Below, one piece after another: positions 49,250 through 56,619 of a DNA stretch of 64,000 nt. Numbering within the stretch: the stretch's first letter is position 1; each line of letters opens with the position of its first letter. Source of the DNA: CADEDH01 sp041394285 (GTDB lineage: Bacteria; Actinomycetota; Acidimicrobiia; Acidimicrobiales; SZUA-35); NCBI GenBank assembly GCA_041394285.1, contig JAWKIL010000004.1, positions 310,001 through 374,000 of the forward strand, read 5' to 3'. Under the pieces are notes generated by a model. The model searched no databases, was not told the origin of the DNA, and worked only from the letters and a program-made list of their open reading frames with translations. Both the position numbers and the translations under genes were made by a program.

Positions 49250-49798
49250 TCAGACACGGCGCCCGAGAGCCCGGGAGATCTCCACCAACGCCCCGAGGCC
49301 GCGCTGGATCTCAGGGTCCTTCAGCAGCTTGACCGCACCCCGGAGCCCGGTGATCCGGGTGTCGGCGGTGCGGGCCCGGGCCATGCCCTCGGTGGCGGCG
49401 TCACCCAGGAGAGACAGGACGTCGATGGTCTCGCCCTTGACCATCGACGAGGCCAGCACGTGCTCCAGCACGGGCGCGGTGGCCGTGAGCTGGGCAGCCA
49501 CGTTGCCCAGCTCGGTCAGTGACGGCATGCCGGCGGGGCGGGCGGCGGCGCCGGTGGCCTTGAGGTCGTTGACGCCTTCGGCCACCGCCTCGATGATCTG
49601 CTCGCCCCGGGAGATGAAGCCGCTGAGGCCGAGCACGAGGGTCGACAGCAGCTCGGCGTTGTCGAGGAGGGTGACGAGCGAGGCGGCCACGCCGGGGTCG
49701 CTCAACCGGTCCACCACGGCGTCGATCGAGGGGTTGCTTCGGGTTGACGACAGGGCGTCGGCAGTGGTCACTGGCCCCCCACGGACTCTCGGTGACAT
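49250..49798 (-). CDS. DUF1641-domain protein, first gene of the hydrogenase operon
   Basis: A 182-aa helical protein: AVVDRLSDPGVAASLVTLLDN, AELLSTLVLGLSGFISRGEQ, NDLKATGAAA, and a C-terminal LLKDPEIQRGLGALVEISRALG. The DPEIQRGLGxLxxxxxALG ending is the DUF1641 signature. DUF1641 proteins accompany quinone-reactive or membrane redox complexes; their role is unknown. A start ten residues later (VTTADALSS) is also possible. Its promoter lies in the 100-bp gap facing the AraC regulator. Confidence 0.85.
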   Translation of the reverse strand: MSPRVRGGPVTTADALSSTRSNPSIDAVVDRLSDPGVAASLVTLLDNAELLSTLVLGLSGFISRGEQIIEAVAEGVNDLKATGAAARPAGMPSLTELGNVAAQLTATAPVLEHVLASSMVKGETIDVLSLLGDAATEGMARARTADTRITGLRGAVKLLKDPEIQRGLGALVEISRALGRRV

Positions 49799-49830
49799 CC
49801 GTCATGGATGTTCGGTGCGGGGCACCCTAG

Positions 49831-49850
49831 GCCGAACGACGCAATTCGGC
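49831..49850. promoter_or_regulatory. Inverted repeat in the hydrogenase/AraC divergent promoter
   Basis: GCCGAA (49831-49836) and TTCGGC (49845-49850) form a perfect 6-bp dyad with an 8-bp spacer, inside the 100-bp divergent gap. Spacing (14 bp centre to centre) suits a dimeric regulator on one face of the helix. The adjacent AraC gene product is the obvious candidate, but AraC proteins often prefer direct repeats. Confidence 0.4.
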
Positions 49851-49898
49851 TAGCCGGAAAACGCAGCCTCTATCCGATCGCAGTACGGTGTGCGTCGT

Positions 49899-50996
49899 AT
49901 GCCTATCCAGAATCCGTTGAGCTCGACCATCGGCCGCCTGACCCGGCTCCACACGCTCAACACCGCCCGCACCCAGGGCCAGCCCCGGCCCCGGTTGAAA
50001 CCCCGGGGTCTCCCGCCGGCGCTCGAGCCCCACGGCGTGTGGGCCGTCGCCAACCCGGCCGACGCCGCTCTCTACGGCCAGGACCTCCTGGGCTCCCACC
50101 GGGTCCACGTGGACCCGGCCGAGGCCGGTCACTTCACCGCCACCTTCCACGGGGTGCTGATCCGCGACGTCACCCTGGGCTACCTCGACTACGCCACCGA
50201 CGTGCGGGTGGAGGTGCAGCGCCTGCCGGCCAACTACCTCGTGATCGTGCCGGCCAACGGCACGTCCACCATCACCACGGGTGGAACCGGCGGCACCGAG
50301 GTGGCAGCCTCGCCGGTGATGGCGGCCATCCCGGCGCCGGGTGAGCCGATGACGCTGCGGTGCGACGCCGATGCCGCCCACCTCGTGGTGCGCATCGAGC
50401 GGACTGCGCTCGACGTGCACCTCAGCCGGCTGCTGGGCCACAGCCTGGAGCGGGGGCCGATCGAGTTCGCCCCCGCCTTCGACCTGTCGGCCCCGGCCGC
50501 CAGCCGCTGGAACTTCGCCGTGCAGATGATCCACGCCGAGCTGTTCGACCCCGGGTCGCTGCTGCACCAGGGGGTGGGGCTCGGACAGTTGGAGGAGTTC
50601 GTGATGAGCTCGCTGCTCTACACCCAGCCGTCGAACTACCTGCGCATGCTCACCGCCGCCCGGTCGCCCGAGCGGCGGGTGGTGCGGGCGGCGTGCGAGT
50701 TCATCGAGCGGAACCTGAGCCGGGCCCTCAACGTGGCCGACATCGCCGAGGCCACCGGGCTGAGCGTGCGCAGCCTCCAGGCCCAGTTCCGCGACGACCT
50801 GGGCGTCACCCCCACCGCCTACGTCCGCAACCGGCGGCTGGAGCGGGCCCGGGCCGACCTTGCCGACGCCACCCCCGGCGGCGGGGTGACGGTCACCGAC
50901 GTGGCCGCCCGCTGGGGCTTCAGCCACTTCGGCCGCTTCGCCACCACCTACCGGGCCCGCTTCGGCGAGACCCCCTCCCACACGTTGCGCTCGTGA
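49899..50996 (+). CDS. AraC-family transcriptional regulator
   Basis: About 365 aa starting MPIQNPLSSTIG (a GTG nine bases upstream is an alternative). The N-terminal 200 residues form an AraC_binding_2-type sensor domain (HRVHVDPAEAGHFTATFHGV, NYLVIVPANGTSTIT). The C-terminal 100 residues hold two HTH motifs: NVADIAEATGLSVRSLQAQF and VTVTDVAARWGFSHFGRFATTYRARFGETPS, the latter the AraC signature. It is divergent from the hydrogenase operon and directly upstream of hypA-hypB, so it probably controls hydrogenase expression; the inducer is unknown. Confidence 0.9.
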   Translation: MPIQNPLSSTIGRLTRLHTLNTARTQGQPRPRLKPRGLPPALEPHGVWAVANPADAALYGQDLLGSHRVHVDPAEAGHFTATFHGVLIRDVTLGYLDYATDVRVEVQRLPANYLVIVPANGTSTITTGGTGGTEVAASPVMAAIPAPGEPMTLRCDADAAHLVVRIERTALDVHLSRLLGHSLERGPIEFAPAFDLSAPAASRWNFAVQMIHAELFDPGSLLHQGVGLGQLEEFVMSSLLYTQPSNYLRMLTAARSPERRVVRAACEFIERNLSRALNVADIAEATGLSVRSLQAQFRDDLGVTPTAYVRNRRLERARADLADATPGGGVTVTDVAARWGFSHFGRFATTYRARFGETPSHTLRS

Positions 50997-51061
50997 ATCA
51001 CACTTGCGCTCGTGAATCAGACCTTGCGCTCGTGAATCACACTTGCGCTCGTGAGTCCCGC
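50985..51061 (+). repeat. Four tandem 19-20 bp repeats between the AraC gene and hypA
   Basis: Copies of TTGCGCTCGTGAATCACAC begin at 50985, 51004, 51024 and 51043 (spacing 19, 20, 19 bp). The first copy is the 3' end of the AraC gene (codons Leu-Arg-Ser-stop), so the array is a tandem duplication of the gene end. The fourth is diverged (GAGTCCCGC). The array ends 37 bp before hypA, where operators or an attenuator would sit. Confidence 0.9.
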
Positions 51062-51097
51062 TTCACGGCGGGGGGCGGCGCTGTTACGGTGCGGGCG

Positions 51098-51442
51098 ATG
51101 CACGAGCTGTCGATCTGCAGCGCCATCGCCCAGACGGCCATGGACCACGCCGGAGGGCGGGCCGTGCGCCGGGTGCGGCTGCGGGTGGGCCACTTCCGCC
51201 AGGTCGTGCCCGATACGCTCACGTACTGCTGGGACCTTCAGACCCGGGGCGGGCCGCTCGACGGCTGCACGCTCGACGTGGAGCATGTGCCGGCCGTGGT
51301 GGTGTGCCGCAGCTGCGGCGAGTCCACCGGGCTCAGCCATCCGATCCTGGTGTGCGGCGCCTGCCAGTCCCGCGAGGTGGAGCTGGTGAGCGGCGAGGAG
51401 TTCCTGATCGAGTCGATCGACGTGGCCGAGGAGGTCAGCTGA
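51098..51442 (+). CDS. hypA: Nickel-insertion protein HypA
   Basis: A 114-aa protein starting MHELSICSAIAQTAMDHAGG. His2 and Glu3 form the nickel site. A zinc ribbon has CRSCGES and CGACQS. It delivers Ni to the large subunit with HypB. Its stop overlaps the hypB start (TGATG). Confidence 0.96.
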   Translation: MHELSICSAIAQTAMDHAGGRAVRRVRLRVGHFRQVVPDTLTYCWDLQTRGGPLDGCTLDVEHVPAVVVCRSCGESTGLSHPILVCGACQSREVELVSGEEFLIESIDVAEEVS

Positions 51443-52266
51443 TGGGTCGCTTCCACCGCCATGCCGACGGGACCGACCACTCCCACGACGACCACTCGCA
51501 CGACCACGACCCCCTGCACGACCACTCGCACCACCACGACCACGACCACCCGCACGACCACGACCACCGGGACGTGGGCGACCACAGCGGCTACGCCACC
51601 GGGGTGGAGCGGGTGGAGGTGCTGGAAGCGATCCTGGGCGAGAACGACCGGGTGGCCGCGGCCAACCGGGCCGAGCTGGCCGGCCACGGGGTGCGGACGG
51701 TCAACCTGATGTCGTCGCCCGGGGCGGGCAAGACCAGCCTCCTGCGGCGCACGATCCCGGCCCTGGCCGGCCGGCTGCGGGTGGGGATCCTGGAGGGCGA
51801 CATCGCCACCTCGATCGACGCCGACGCCCTCACCGACCTGGGCGCCGCCGTGTCGCTCGTCAACACCGCCGACGGCTTCGGGGGCGAGTGCCACCTCGAC
51901 GCCGTGATGGTGCGCTCCGGCCTCACCCGCCTCCCGCTGGCCGACCTCGACCTGCTCGTGATCGAGAACGTGGGCAACCTGGTGTGCCCGGCCGAGTTCG
52001 ACGTGGGCCAGGACGCGAGGGCAATGGTCTACGCCATCACCGAGGGCGAGGAGAAGCCGCTCAAGTACCCGGTGATGTTCCGCACCGCCGACGTGGTGGT
52101 GGTCAACAAGATCGACCTCCTCCCCCATCTCGACTTCGACCTCGACGCCTTCCGGGCCAACCTGGCCGCCGTCAACCCCACCGCCACCGTGATCGAGCTC
52201 AGCGCCCGCACCGGCGACGGCCTCGACCCCTGGCTCGACTGGCTCGCCGCCGTCGCCGCCGGCTGA
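51442..52266 (+). CDS. hypB: Nickel-binding GTPase HypB with His/Asp-rich N-terminus
   Basis: A 274-aa protein. Residues 5-47 are extremely His/Asp-rich (about 18 His in alternating HDH/HHDHDHPH patterns), a nickel-storage segment. The G-domain has P-loop SSPGAGKTSLL, EGDIATSIDAD, the metal/dimer motif GGECHLDA, ENVGNLVCPAEFD, and NKIDLLP (base specificity). It hydrolyses GTP to drive nickel transfer from HypA. No further cistron follows. Confidence 0.96.
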   Translation: MGRFHRHADGTDHSHDDHSHDHDPLHDHSHHHDHDHPHDHDHRDVGDHSGYATGVERVEVLEAILGENDRVAAANRAELAGHGVRTVNLMSSPGAGKTSLLRRTIPALAGRLRVGILEGDIATSIDADALTDLGAAVSLVNTADGFGGECHLDAVMVRSGLTRLPLADLDLLVIENVGNLVCPAEFDVGQDARAMVYAITEGEEKPLKYPVMFRTADVVVVNKIDLLPHLDFDLDAFRANLAAVNPTATVIELSARTGDGLDPWLDWLAAVAAG

Positions 52267-52313
52267 CGCCGACCCGCGCCCCAACCACGACCCAGCCGGC
52301 CGGCTTCGGCCGG

Positions 52314-52760
52314 TTATGCGCTGTGGAGCACGACCAGGAACTGGCCGCCGCCGGGATCGACGGTGGTGCGCATCGGCGTGTCGGGCGCCAGGCGGGTGAG
52401 GCGGTCGGCCAGCCAGTCGGCGGCGGCGTCGGCGTCGGCCCGGTCCAGGCAGCGGGCCATCACGGCCTTGCCCCGCTTACGGGTGAGGTGGTCGACCGTG
52501 GCGACGATGGGGGCCGGCTCGATCACGAACAGGTGGTCGGGCCACGGCACCACGGGGGCGGTCGCCCCCTTGTTGGTGTTGCAGCCCCGGTGGGCCAGGC
52601 GTTCGAGCGACCGGCCGGTGGCCTTGGCCTTCGCCTTGGTCAGCACGGTGTCGACGCTGGGGCCCCGGGAATCGTTGACCGACATCTCGGGGTCCACCGG
52701 CTCGTCGCACAGCCAGCACCGCCACCCCTCGCGCTCGCCCACGTCACTCAACCGGCTCAT
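52314..52760 (-). CDS. HNH-like Cys-pair protein
   Basis: About 148 aa, probably from MSRLSDVGEREG (an ATG 18 bases upstream is also in frame). WRCWLCDEPVDPEMS is a treble-clef Cys pair. SVDTVLTKAKAKATGRSLER and RLAHRGCNTNKG complete an HNH-type pattern (CxxC, then His/Asn and a late Cys-Asn). The rest is a small alpha/beta domain without signature. It may be a nuclease or just a zinc-fold protein. Confidence 0.7.
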   Translation of the reverse strand: MSRLSDVGEREGWRCWLCDEPVDPEMSVNDSRGPSVDTVLTKAKAKATGRSLERLAHRGCNTNKGATAPVVPWPDHLFVIEPAPIVATVDHLTRKRGKAVMARCLDRADADAAADWLADRLTRLAPDTPMRTTVDPGGGQFLVVLHSA

Positions 52761-52882
52761 GCCGCAGGTTACTGTCATTCAGGGGCCCCCACCCCGCCGG
52801 CCACCTACGGCGGCGGGCGTAGCGGGGGGTACCGCCACCGGGTGACGACGGGCGGCGGGCGGCGTCGTACCCTGGCGGGGAG

Positions 52883-54022
52883 ATGTCTGTTCTGGCCCGA
52901 CCCGGCGTCCCCGTCGCCGCCGTTGCCGGCGCGGCCGGGCTGATCCAGGTGGTGGGCACCGTCGGGGCCGCCCACAACCAGCCCGATCGCCGCCCGCTCG
53001 ACGCGCTGGCCGTTGCCCTGGTGCTGGCCGGCCCGGCCGCCCTGCTCGGCCTGCGGCGGGCGCCGCTGGCCGTGCTGGCCGCCGCCTTCGCCGTCGTGGC
53101 CGTGTACCTCGGGCGGGGTTACCCCTACGGGCCGGTGGTGGTGTCGGCCGGCCTGGCCCTGGTGGGCGCCGTCCAGCTGGCCGACCGGCGGCGGGTGTGG
53201 CTGGTGACGGCCGTCGGGCTGGCCGCCGTCACCACCGGGCACGCCCTGGCCCCCGGCCAGCACCTCACCTGGTGGCAGCCGGTGGCCGTGGCCGGCTGGA
53301 TCGGCCTGCTGCTGGCCGGCGCCGAGCTGGTACGGGCCCGCCGGTTGCAGCTCCGCCAGGCCGCCCTCGCCGCCGAGCAGGAACGGCAGCGCCAAGCGGG
53401 CGAGGTCCGCCTCCGGGTGGCCCAGGAGCTCCACGACACCCTGGCCCACACGATCTCGCTCATCAACGTGCAGGCCAGCGTGGCCCTCCACCTGCTCGAC
53501 CAGCAGCCCGAAGCGGCCCGTCCGGCCCTCACCGAGATCAAGGCGGCCAGCCACGACGCCCTGGGCGGGCTGCGGGCGGCACTGGAGATGCTGCGGGACG
53601 GCGACGGCGGGCCGGCCCCCACCGCCCCCGCCCCCGGCATCGGCGATCTCGACGAGCTGGTGCGGGGCCTCGACGCCACCGGGCTCGACGTCCGCTACCG
53701 CCACCAGCCGCCCCCCGACGGGCGGTGCCCGACCCCTCCGGTGCAACTGGCCGCCTACCGGATCGTGCAGGAAGCGCTGACCAACGTGACCCGCCACGCC
53801 CGGGCCGCCACGGTGCGGGTCGACGTCCGCTACCGCTCGCACGCCGTCGGCCGGGACCTGGTGATCAGCGTGGCCGACGACGGCGTCGGCGGCCTCGCCC
53901 AGCCGGGCATGGGCATCACCGGGATGCGGGAGCGGGCGGCGTCGGTCGGCGGCACGGTGGAGGCGGGGGCCGACCCCGGCGGTGGGTTCCGGGTCACGGC
54001 CCGGCTGCCGGTGGGCCGATGA
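52883..54022 (+). CDS. Sensor histidine kinase, NarL/DesK type
   Basis: A 379-aa protein. The N-terminal 150 residues hold five to six hydrophobic helices (FAVVAVYLGRGYPYGPVVV, GWIGLLLAGAELV). The dimerisation domain has QELHDTLAHTISLINVQASV with the phospho-acceptor His of HisKA_3. The C-terminal ATPase has RIVQEALTNVTRHARAA (N box), VADDGVGG and GITGMRERAASVGG. It overlaps the response regulator by 4 bp (ATGA). The signal is unknown; the ABC transporter genes that follow may be its output. Confidence 0.92.
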   Translation: MSVLARPGVPVAAVAGAAGLIQVVGTVGAAHNQPDRRPLDALAVALVLAGPAALLGLRRAPLAVLAAAFAVVAVYLGRGYPYGPVVVSAGLALVGAVQLADRRRVWLVTAVGLAAVTTGHALAPGQHLTWWQPVAVAGWIGLLLAGAELVRARRLQLRQAALAAEQERQRQAGEVRLRVAQELHDTLAHTISLINVQASVALHLLDQQPEAARPALTEIKAASHDALGGLRAALEMLRDGDGGPAPTAPAPGIGDLDELVRGLDATGLDVRYRHQPPPDGRCPTPPVQLAAYRIVQEALTNVTRHARAATVRVDVRYRSHAVGRDLVISVADDGVGGLAQPGMGITGMRERAASVGGTVEAGADPGGGFRVTARLPVGR

Positions 54023-54708
54023 CGGGCGCCGGGCCCGAGCTGATCCGGGTGGTGATCGCCGACGACCAGGCCCTGGTCCGGGCCGGATTCCGGGCCCTGC
54101 TCGACGCCCAACCCGACCTCACCGTGGTGGCCGAGGCGGCCGACGGGGCCGAGGCCGTGGCCCGGGCCGTCGAGCACCGGCCCCACGTGGTGCTGATGGA
54201 CATCCGCATGCCCGGCCTCGACGGGCTGGCCGCCACCCGGCGCATCGCCGCCGACCCCCGGCTGGCCGACGTGCGGGTCGTCATCCTCACCACGTTCGAC
54301 CTCGACGAGTACGTGTTCGAGGCCCTGCGGGCCGGGGCCACCGGCTTCCTGGTGAAGGACACCGAGCCGGTGGAGCTGCTTCGGGCCGTGCGGGAGGTGG
54401 TGACCGGCGGGTCGCTGCTGTCGCCCGGCGTGACCCGGCGGCTGATCGAGGAGTTCGCCAGCCGGTCGCAGGCCCCGGCCACCCCGACCACGGCCCGGGA
54501 CCCGCTCACCGACCGCGAGCGGGAGATCGTGGCCCTCGTCGGCCACGGGCTGAGCAACACCGAGATCGCCGACCGCCTGGTGATCAGCGCGGCCACGGCC
54601 AAGACCCACGTGAGCCGGGCCATGACCAAGCTCGGCGCCCGGGACCGGGCCCAGCTCGTGGTCTTCGCCTACGAGGCCGGTCTCGTCCGGCCCGGCTGGC
54701 GGGCCTGA
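54019..54708 (+). CDS. LuxR/NarL-type response regulator
   Basis: A 229-aa protein. The receiver domain has VIADDQALVRAGFR, the phospho-acceptor Asp in HVVLMDIRMPG, and LKD-like FLVKDTEPVELL. The C-terminal LuxR HTH is DPLTDREREIVALVGHGLSN with TEIADRLVISAATAKTHVS. It forms a two-component system with the kinase and should regulate the neighbouring ABC genes. Confidence 0.93.
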   Translation: MTGAGPELIRVVIADDQALVRAGFRALLDAQPDLTVVAEAADGAEAVARAVEHRPHVVLMDIRMPGLDGLAATRRIAADPRLADVRVVILTTFDLDEYVFEALRAGATGFLVKDTEPVELLRAVREVVTGGSLLSPGVTRRLIEEFASRSQAPATPTTARDPLTDREREIVALVGHGLSNTEIADRLVISAATAKTHVSRAMTKLGARDRAQLVVFAYEAGLVRPGWRA

Positions 54709-54798
54709 ACCTCCCCCAACCCCGTACCCCGGGCGGAGTAGCCAGGGAGCCCCCCGGGGACCGACGACGGGGCCGCCGGCCGGGGTCACGGTGGAGGC

Positions 54799-55806
54799 AT
54801 GCGTCACGACGATCCCCCATCCGGCGACCTCGCCCTGTCCGTCCGGGACCTCTCCAAGCGGTACCGCAACCGCACGGCGGTCGACGGGCTCAGCCTCGAT
54901 CTCCCCGCCGGCGTGGTGGCCGGCTTCGTGGGCCCCAACGGGGCAGGCAAGACGACGACCATGGCCATGTTCCTCGGCCTGGTCCGCCCCACCGGCGGCG
55001 ACGGCACGGTGCTGGGCCATCCGCTCGACCATCCGGCCGGCTACCTGCACCGGGTGGGTGCCCTGATCGAGAGCCCCGCCTTCTACCCCGCCCGGTCGGG
55101 GCGGGACAACCTGCGCATCCTGGCTGCCATCGCCCGCATCGACCCCGGACGCATCCCCGCCGTGCTCGATCTGGTGGGCCTCACCGACCGGGCCGGCGAC
55201 CGGTTCCGCCAGTACTCCCTCGGCATGAAGCAGCGCCTGGGCATCGCCGCCGCCCTCCTGGGCGACCCCGAGCTGCTCATCCTCGACGAGCCGGCCAACG
55301 GCCTCGACCCCGAAGGGGTGCGGGACATGCGCACGCTGGTGGCCGGCCTCGGCCAGGGCGGGCGCACCGTGCTGGTGTCGTCGCACGACCTGAGCGAGCT
55401 GGAGCAGGTGTGCGACTGGCTGGTGCTGATCGACCGGGGCCGCTCGCTCTACCAGGGTCCGGCCGCCGGCCTGCAGGGCGGCACCGCGCTCGGGCTGCGG
55501 ACCCGCCGGCCCGAGGAGGCGGCCCGGGTCCGCCAGGCGCTCAGGTGCGCCGGGCTGGCGGTGTCGCCGTTCGACCGTGCAGCCGCCGACCCTGCAGATG
55601 CCGACTTCACGGGGCTGGAGGTGGCGGTCGGCGACCGCCACGGCGACCTGGCGGATCTGGCGGCCCGGGTGAACCAGCTGGCGTTCGACGCCGGCGTGGT
55701 GCTCACCGAGCTCGCCCCCCGCCGCCGCTCGCTGGAGGACCGCTACCTCGATCTCGTAAAGACGGAACTCGTGAAGACCGATCTCGTGAAGGGAGACCAC
55801 CGATGA
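54799..55806 (+). CDS. ABC transporter ATP-binding protein
   Basis: A 335-aa protein. Walker A is GPNGAGKTTT, the signature is YSLGMKQRLGI, Walker B is LLILDEPANGLDPEG, and the H-loop is VLVSSHDLSELEQV. After the ATPase domain are about 100 residues of the DUF4162-like C-terminal extension typical of bacteriocin/drug ABC exporters (BcrA, CcmA-like). The end carries three copies of an LVKT-type repeat (55753-55795). It overlaps the permease gene by 4 bp. Confidence 0.92.
   Translation: MRHDDPPSGDLALSVRDLSKRYRNRTAVDGLSLDLPAGVVAGFVGPNGAGKTTTMAMFLGLVRPTGGDGTVLGHPLDHPAGYLHRVGALIESPAFYPARSGRDNLRILAAIARIDPGRIPAVLDLVGLTDRAGDRFRQYSLGMKQRLGIAAALLGDPELLILDEPANGLDPEGVRDMRTLVAGLGQGGRTVLVSSHDLSELEQVCDWLVLIDRGRSLYQGPAAGLQGGTALGLRTRRPEEAARVRQALRCAGLAVSPFDRAAADPADADFTGLEVAVGDRHGDLADLAARVNQLAFDAGVVLTELAPRRRSLEDRYLDLVKTELVKTDLVKGDHR
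55753..55795 (+). repeat. 15-bp repeats at the 3' end of the ABC ATPase gene
   Basis: The sequence encodes LVKTE-LVKTD-LVKGD, that is, about 2.8 copies of a 15-bp unit (CTCGTGAAGACCGAT-like). It is in frame and just before the permease start, so copy-number change would vary the tail length only. Confidence 0.8.
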
Positions 55807-56606
55807 CCCACGTCGTGCGGGCCGAGCTGCTCCGCCTCGTCCACCGCCGCTCCGGCCTCGGCCTGCTGGCGGCGGCCACCGCCTTCGCCGCCGTGGTGGG
55901 GCTCAGCATCTACGCCGGGGCCACGGCCGCCCCGGCCGGGCCGGCCGGGCCGGCCGGGCGGCGCTCGGGCGCCTCGGTGGCGTCGCTGTCTGGCACCGGA
56001 GGCGGCACCGAAGCCTTCGTGGTGGGGGCGTCGTTCGTCGGCTTCTTCGTGTTCGTGACCGTGATCGCGCTGATGGCGGCCGACCTGTCGGGCGGCACGT
56101 TCCGGACCCTGGCCCAGCGCGAGCCCCGCCGGGTCCGGCTCCTGGCCGGCAAGGTGGCCGCCGTGCTGGCGGTGGCGGCCGGGGTGGTGGCGGCCACCGA
56201 GGCCCTGACCTTCGCCGCCTCCCTGGTCCTGGCCCCGCTCTACGGCGTGCCGACCGCCGGCTGGTTCAGCCTGGCCAGCCTGGGCGACGCCGCCGTCGAC
56301 GCCGGCACCGTGCTGGCCGGGGTGGCCGGCTGGGCCGTGTTCGCCACCCTGGTGGCGGTGGTGTTCCGCTCGGTTCCGGTGGCCCTGGCCGCCGGGTTCG
56401 GCTGGGCCGGCCCGTTCGAGAACATCGTGTCGGAATCGTGGTCACCCGGCTACCGCTGGTTCCCGGGTCAGGTGCTGGCGGCCGTGATCCGGGGCGGCAA
56501 CGCCGAGCTGGGCTTCGGCCGGGCCGCCGTCACCGCCGCCGTCTACGCCGCCGTGGCCGCGGCCGCCGCCCTGTGGGTGTTGTGCCGGCGCGACGTCACC
56601 GCCTGA
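55803..56606 (+). CDS. ABC transporter permease (ABC-2 type)
   Basis: A 267-aa protein with six hydrophobic helices: GLLAAATAFAAVVGLSIYAG, a loop with GPAGPAGPAG, FVVGASFVGFFVFVTVIALMAADL, VAAVLAVAAGVVAATEALTFA, LAGVAGWAVFATLVAVVF and AAVYAAVAAAAALWVL. The motif GGTFRTLAQREPRR after helix 2 is typical of ABC-2 permeases. With the ATPase it forms an exporter, probably a lipid/antibiotic-type pump under control of the two-component pair upstream. Confidence 0.88.
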   Translation: MTHVVRAELLRLVHRRSGLGLLAAATAFAAVVGLSIYAGATAAPAGPAGPAGRRSGASVASLSGTGGGTEAFVVGASFVGFFVFVTVIALMAADLSGGTFRTLAQREPRRVRLLAGKVAAVLAVAAGVVAATEALTFAASLVLAPLYGVPTAGWFSLASLGDAAVDAGTVLAGVAGWAVFATLVAVVFRSVPVALAAGFGWAGPFENIVSESWSPGYRWFPGQVLAAVIRGGNAELGFGRAAVTAAVYAAVAAAAALWVLCRRDVTA

Positions 56607-56619
56607 GCGACAATGGGCG

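Noticed and set aside
50985..51061. CRISPR-like array
   Set aside because: Units are contiguous with no unique spacers and derive from the adjacent gene end; no cas gene nearby.
51460..51570. GAC/CAC simple repeat as a separate repeat element
   Set aside because: It simply encodes the His/Asp nickel-storage segment of HypB.
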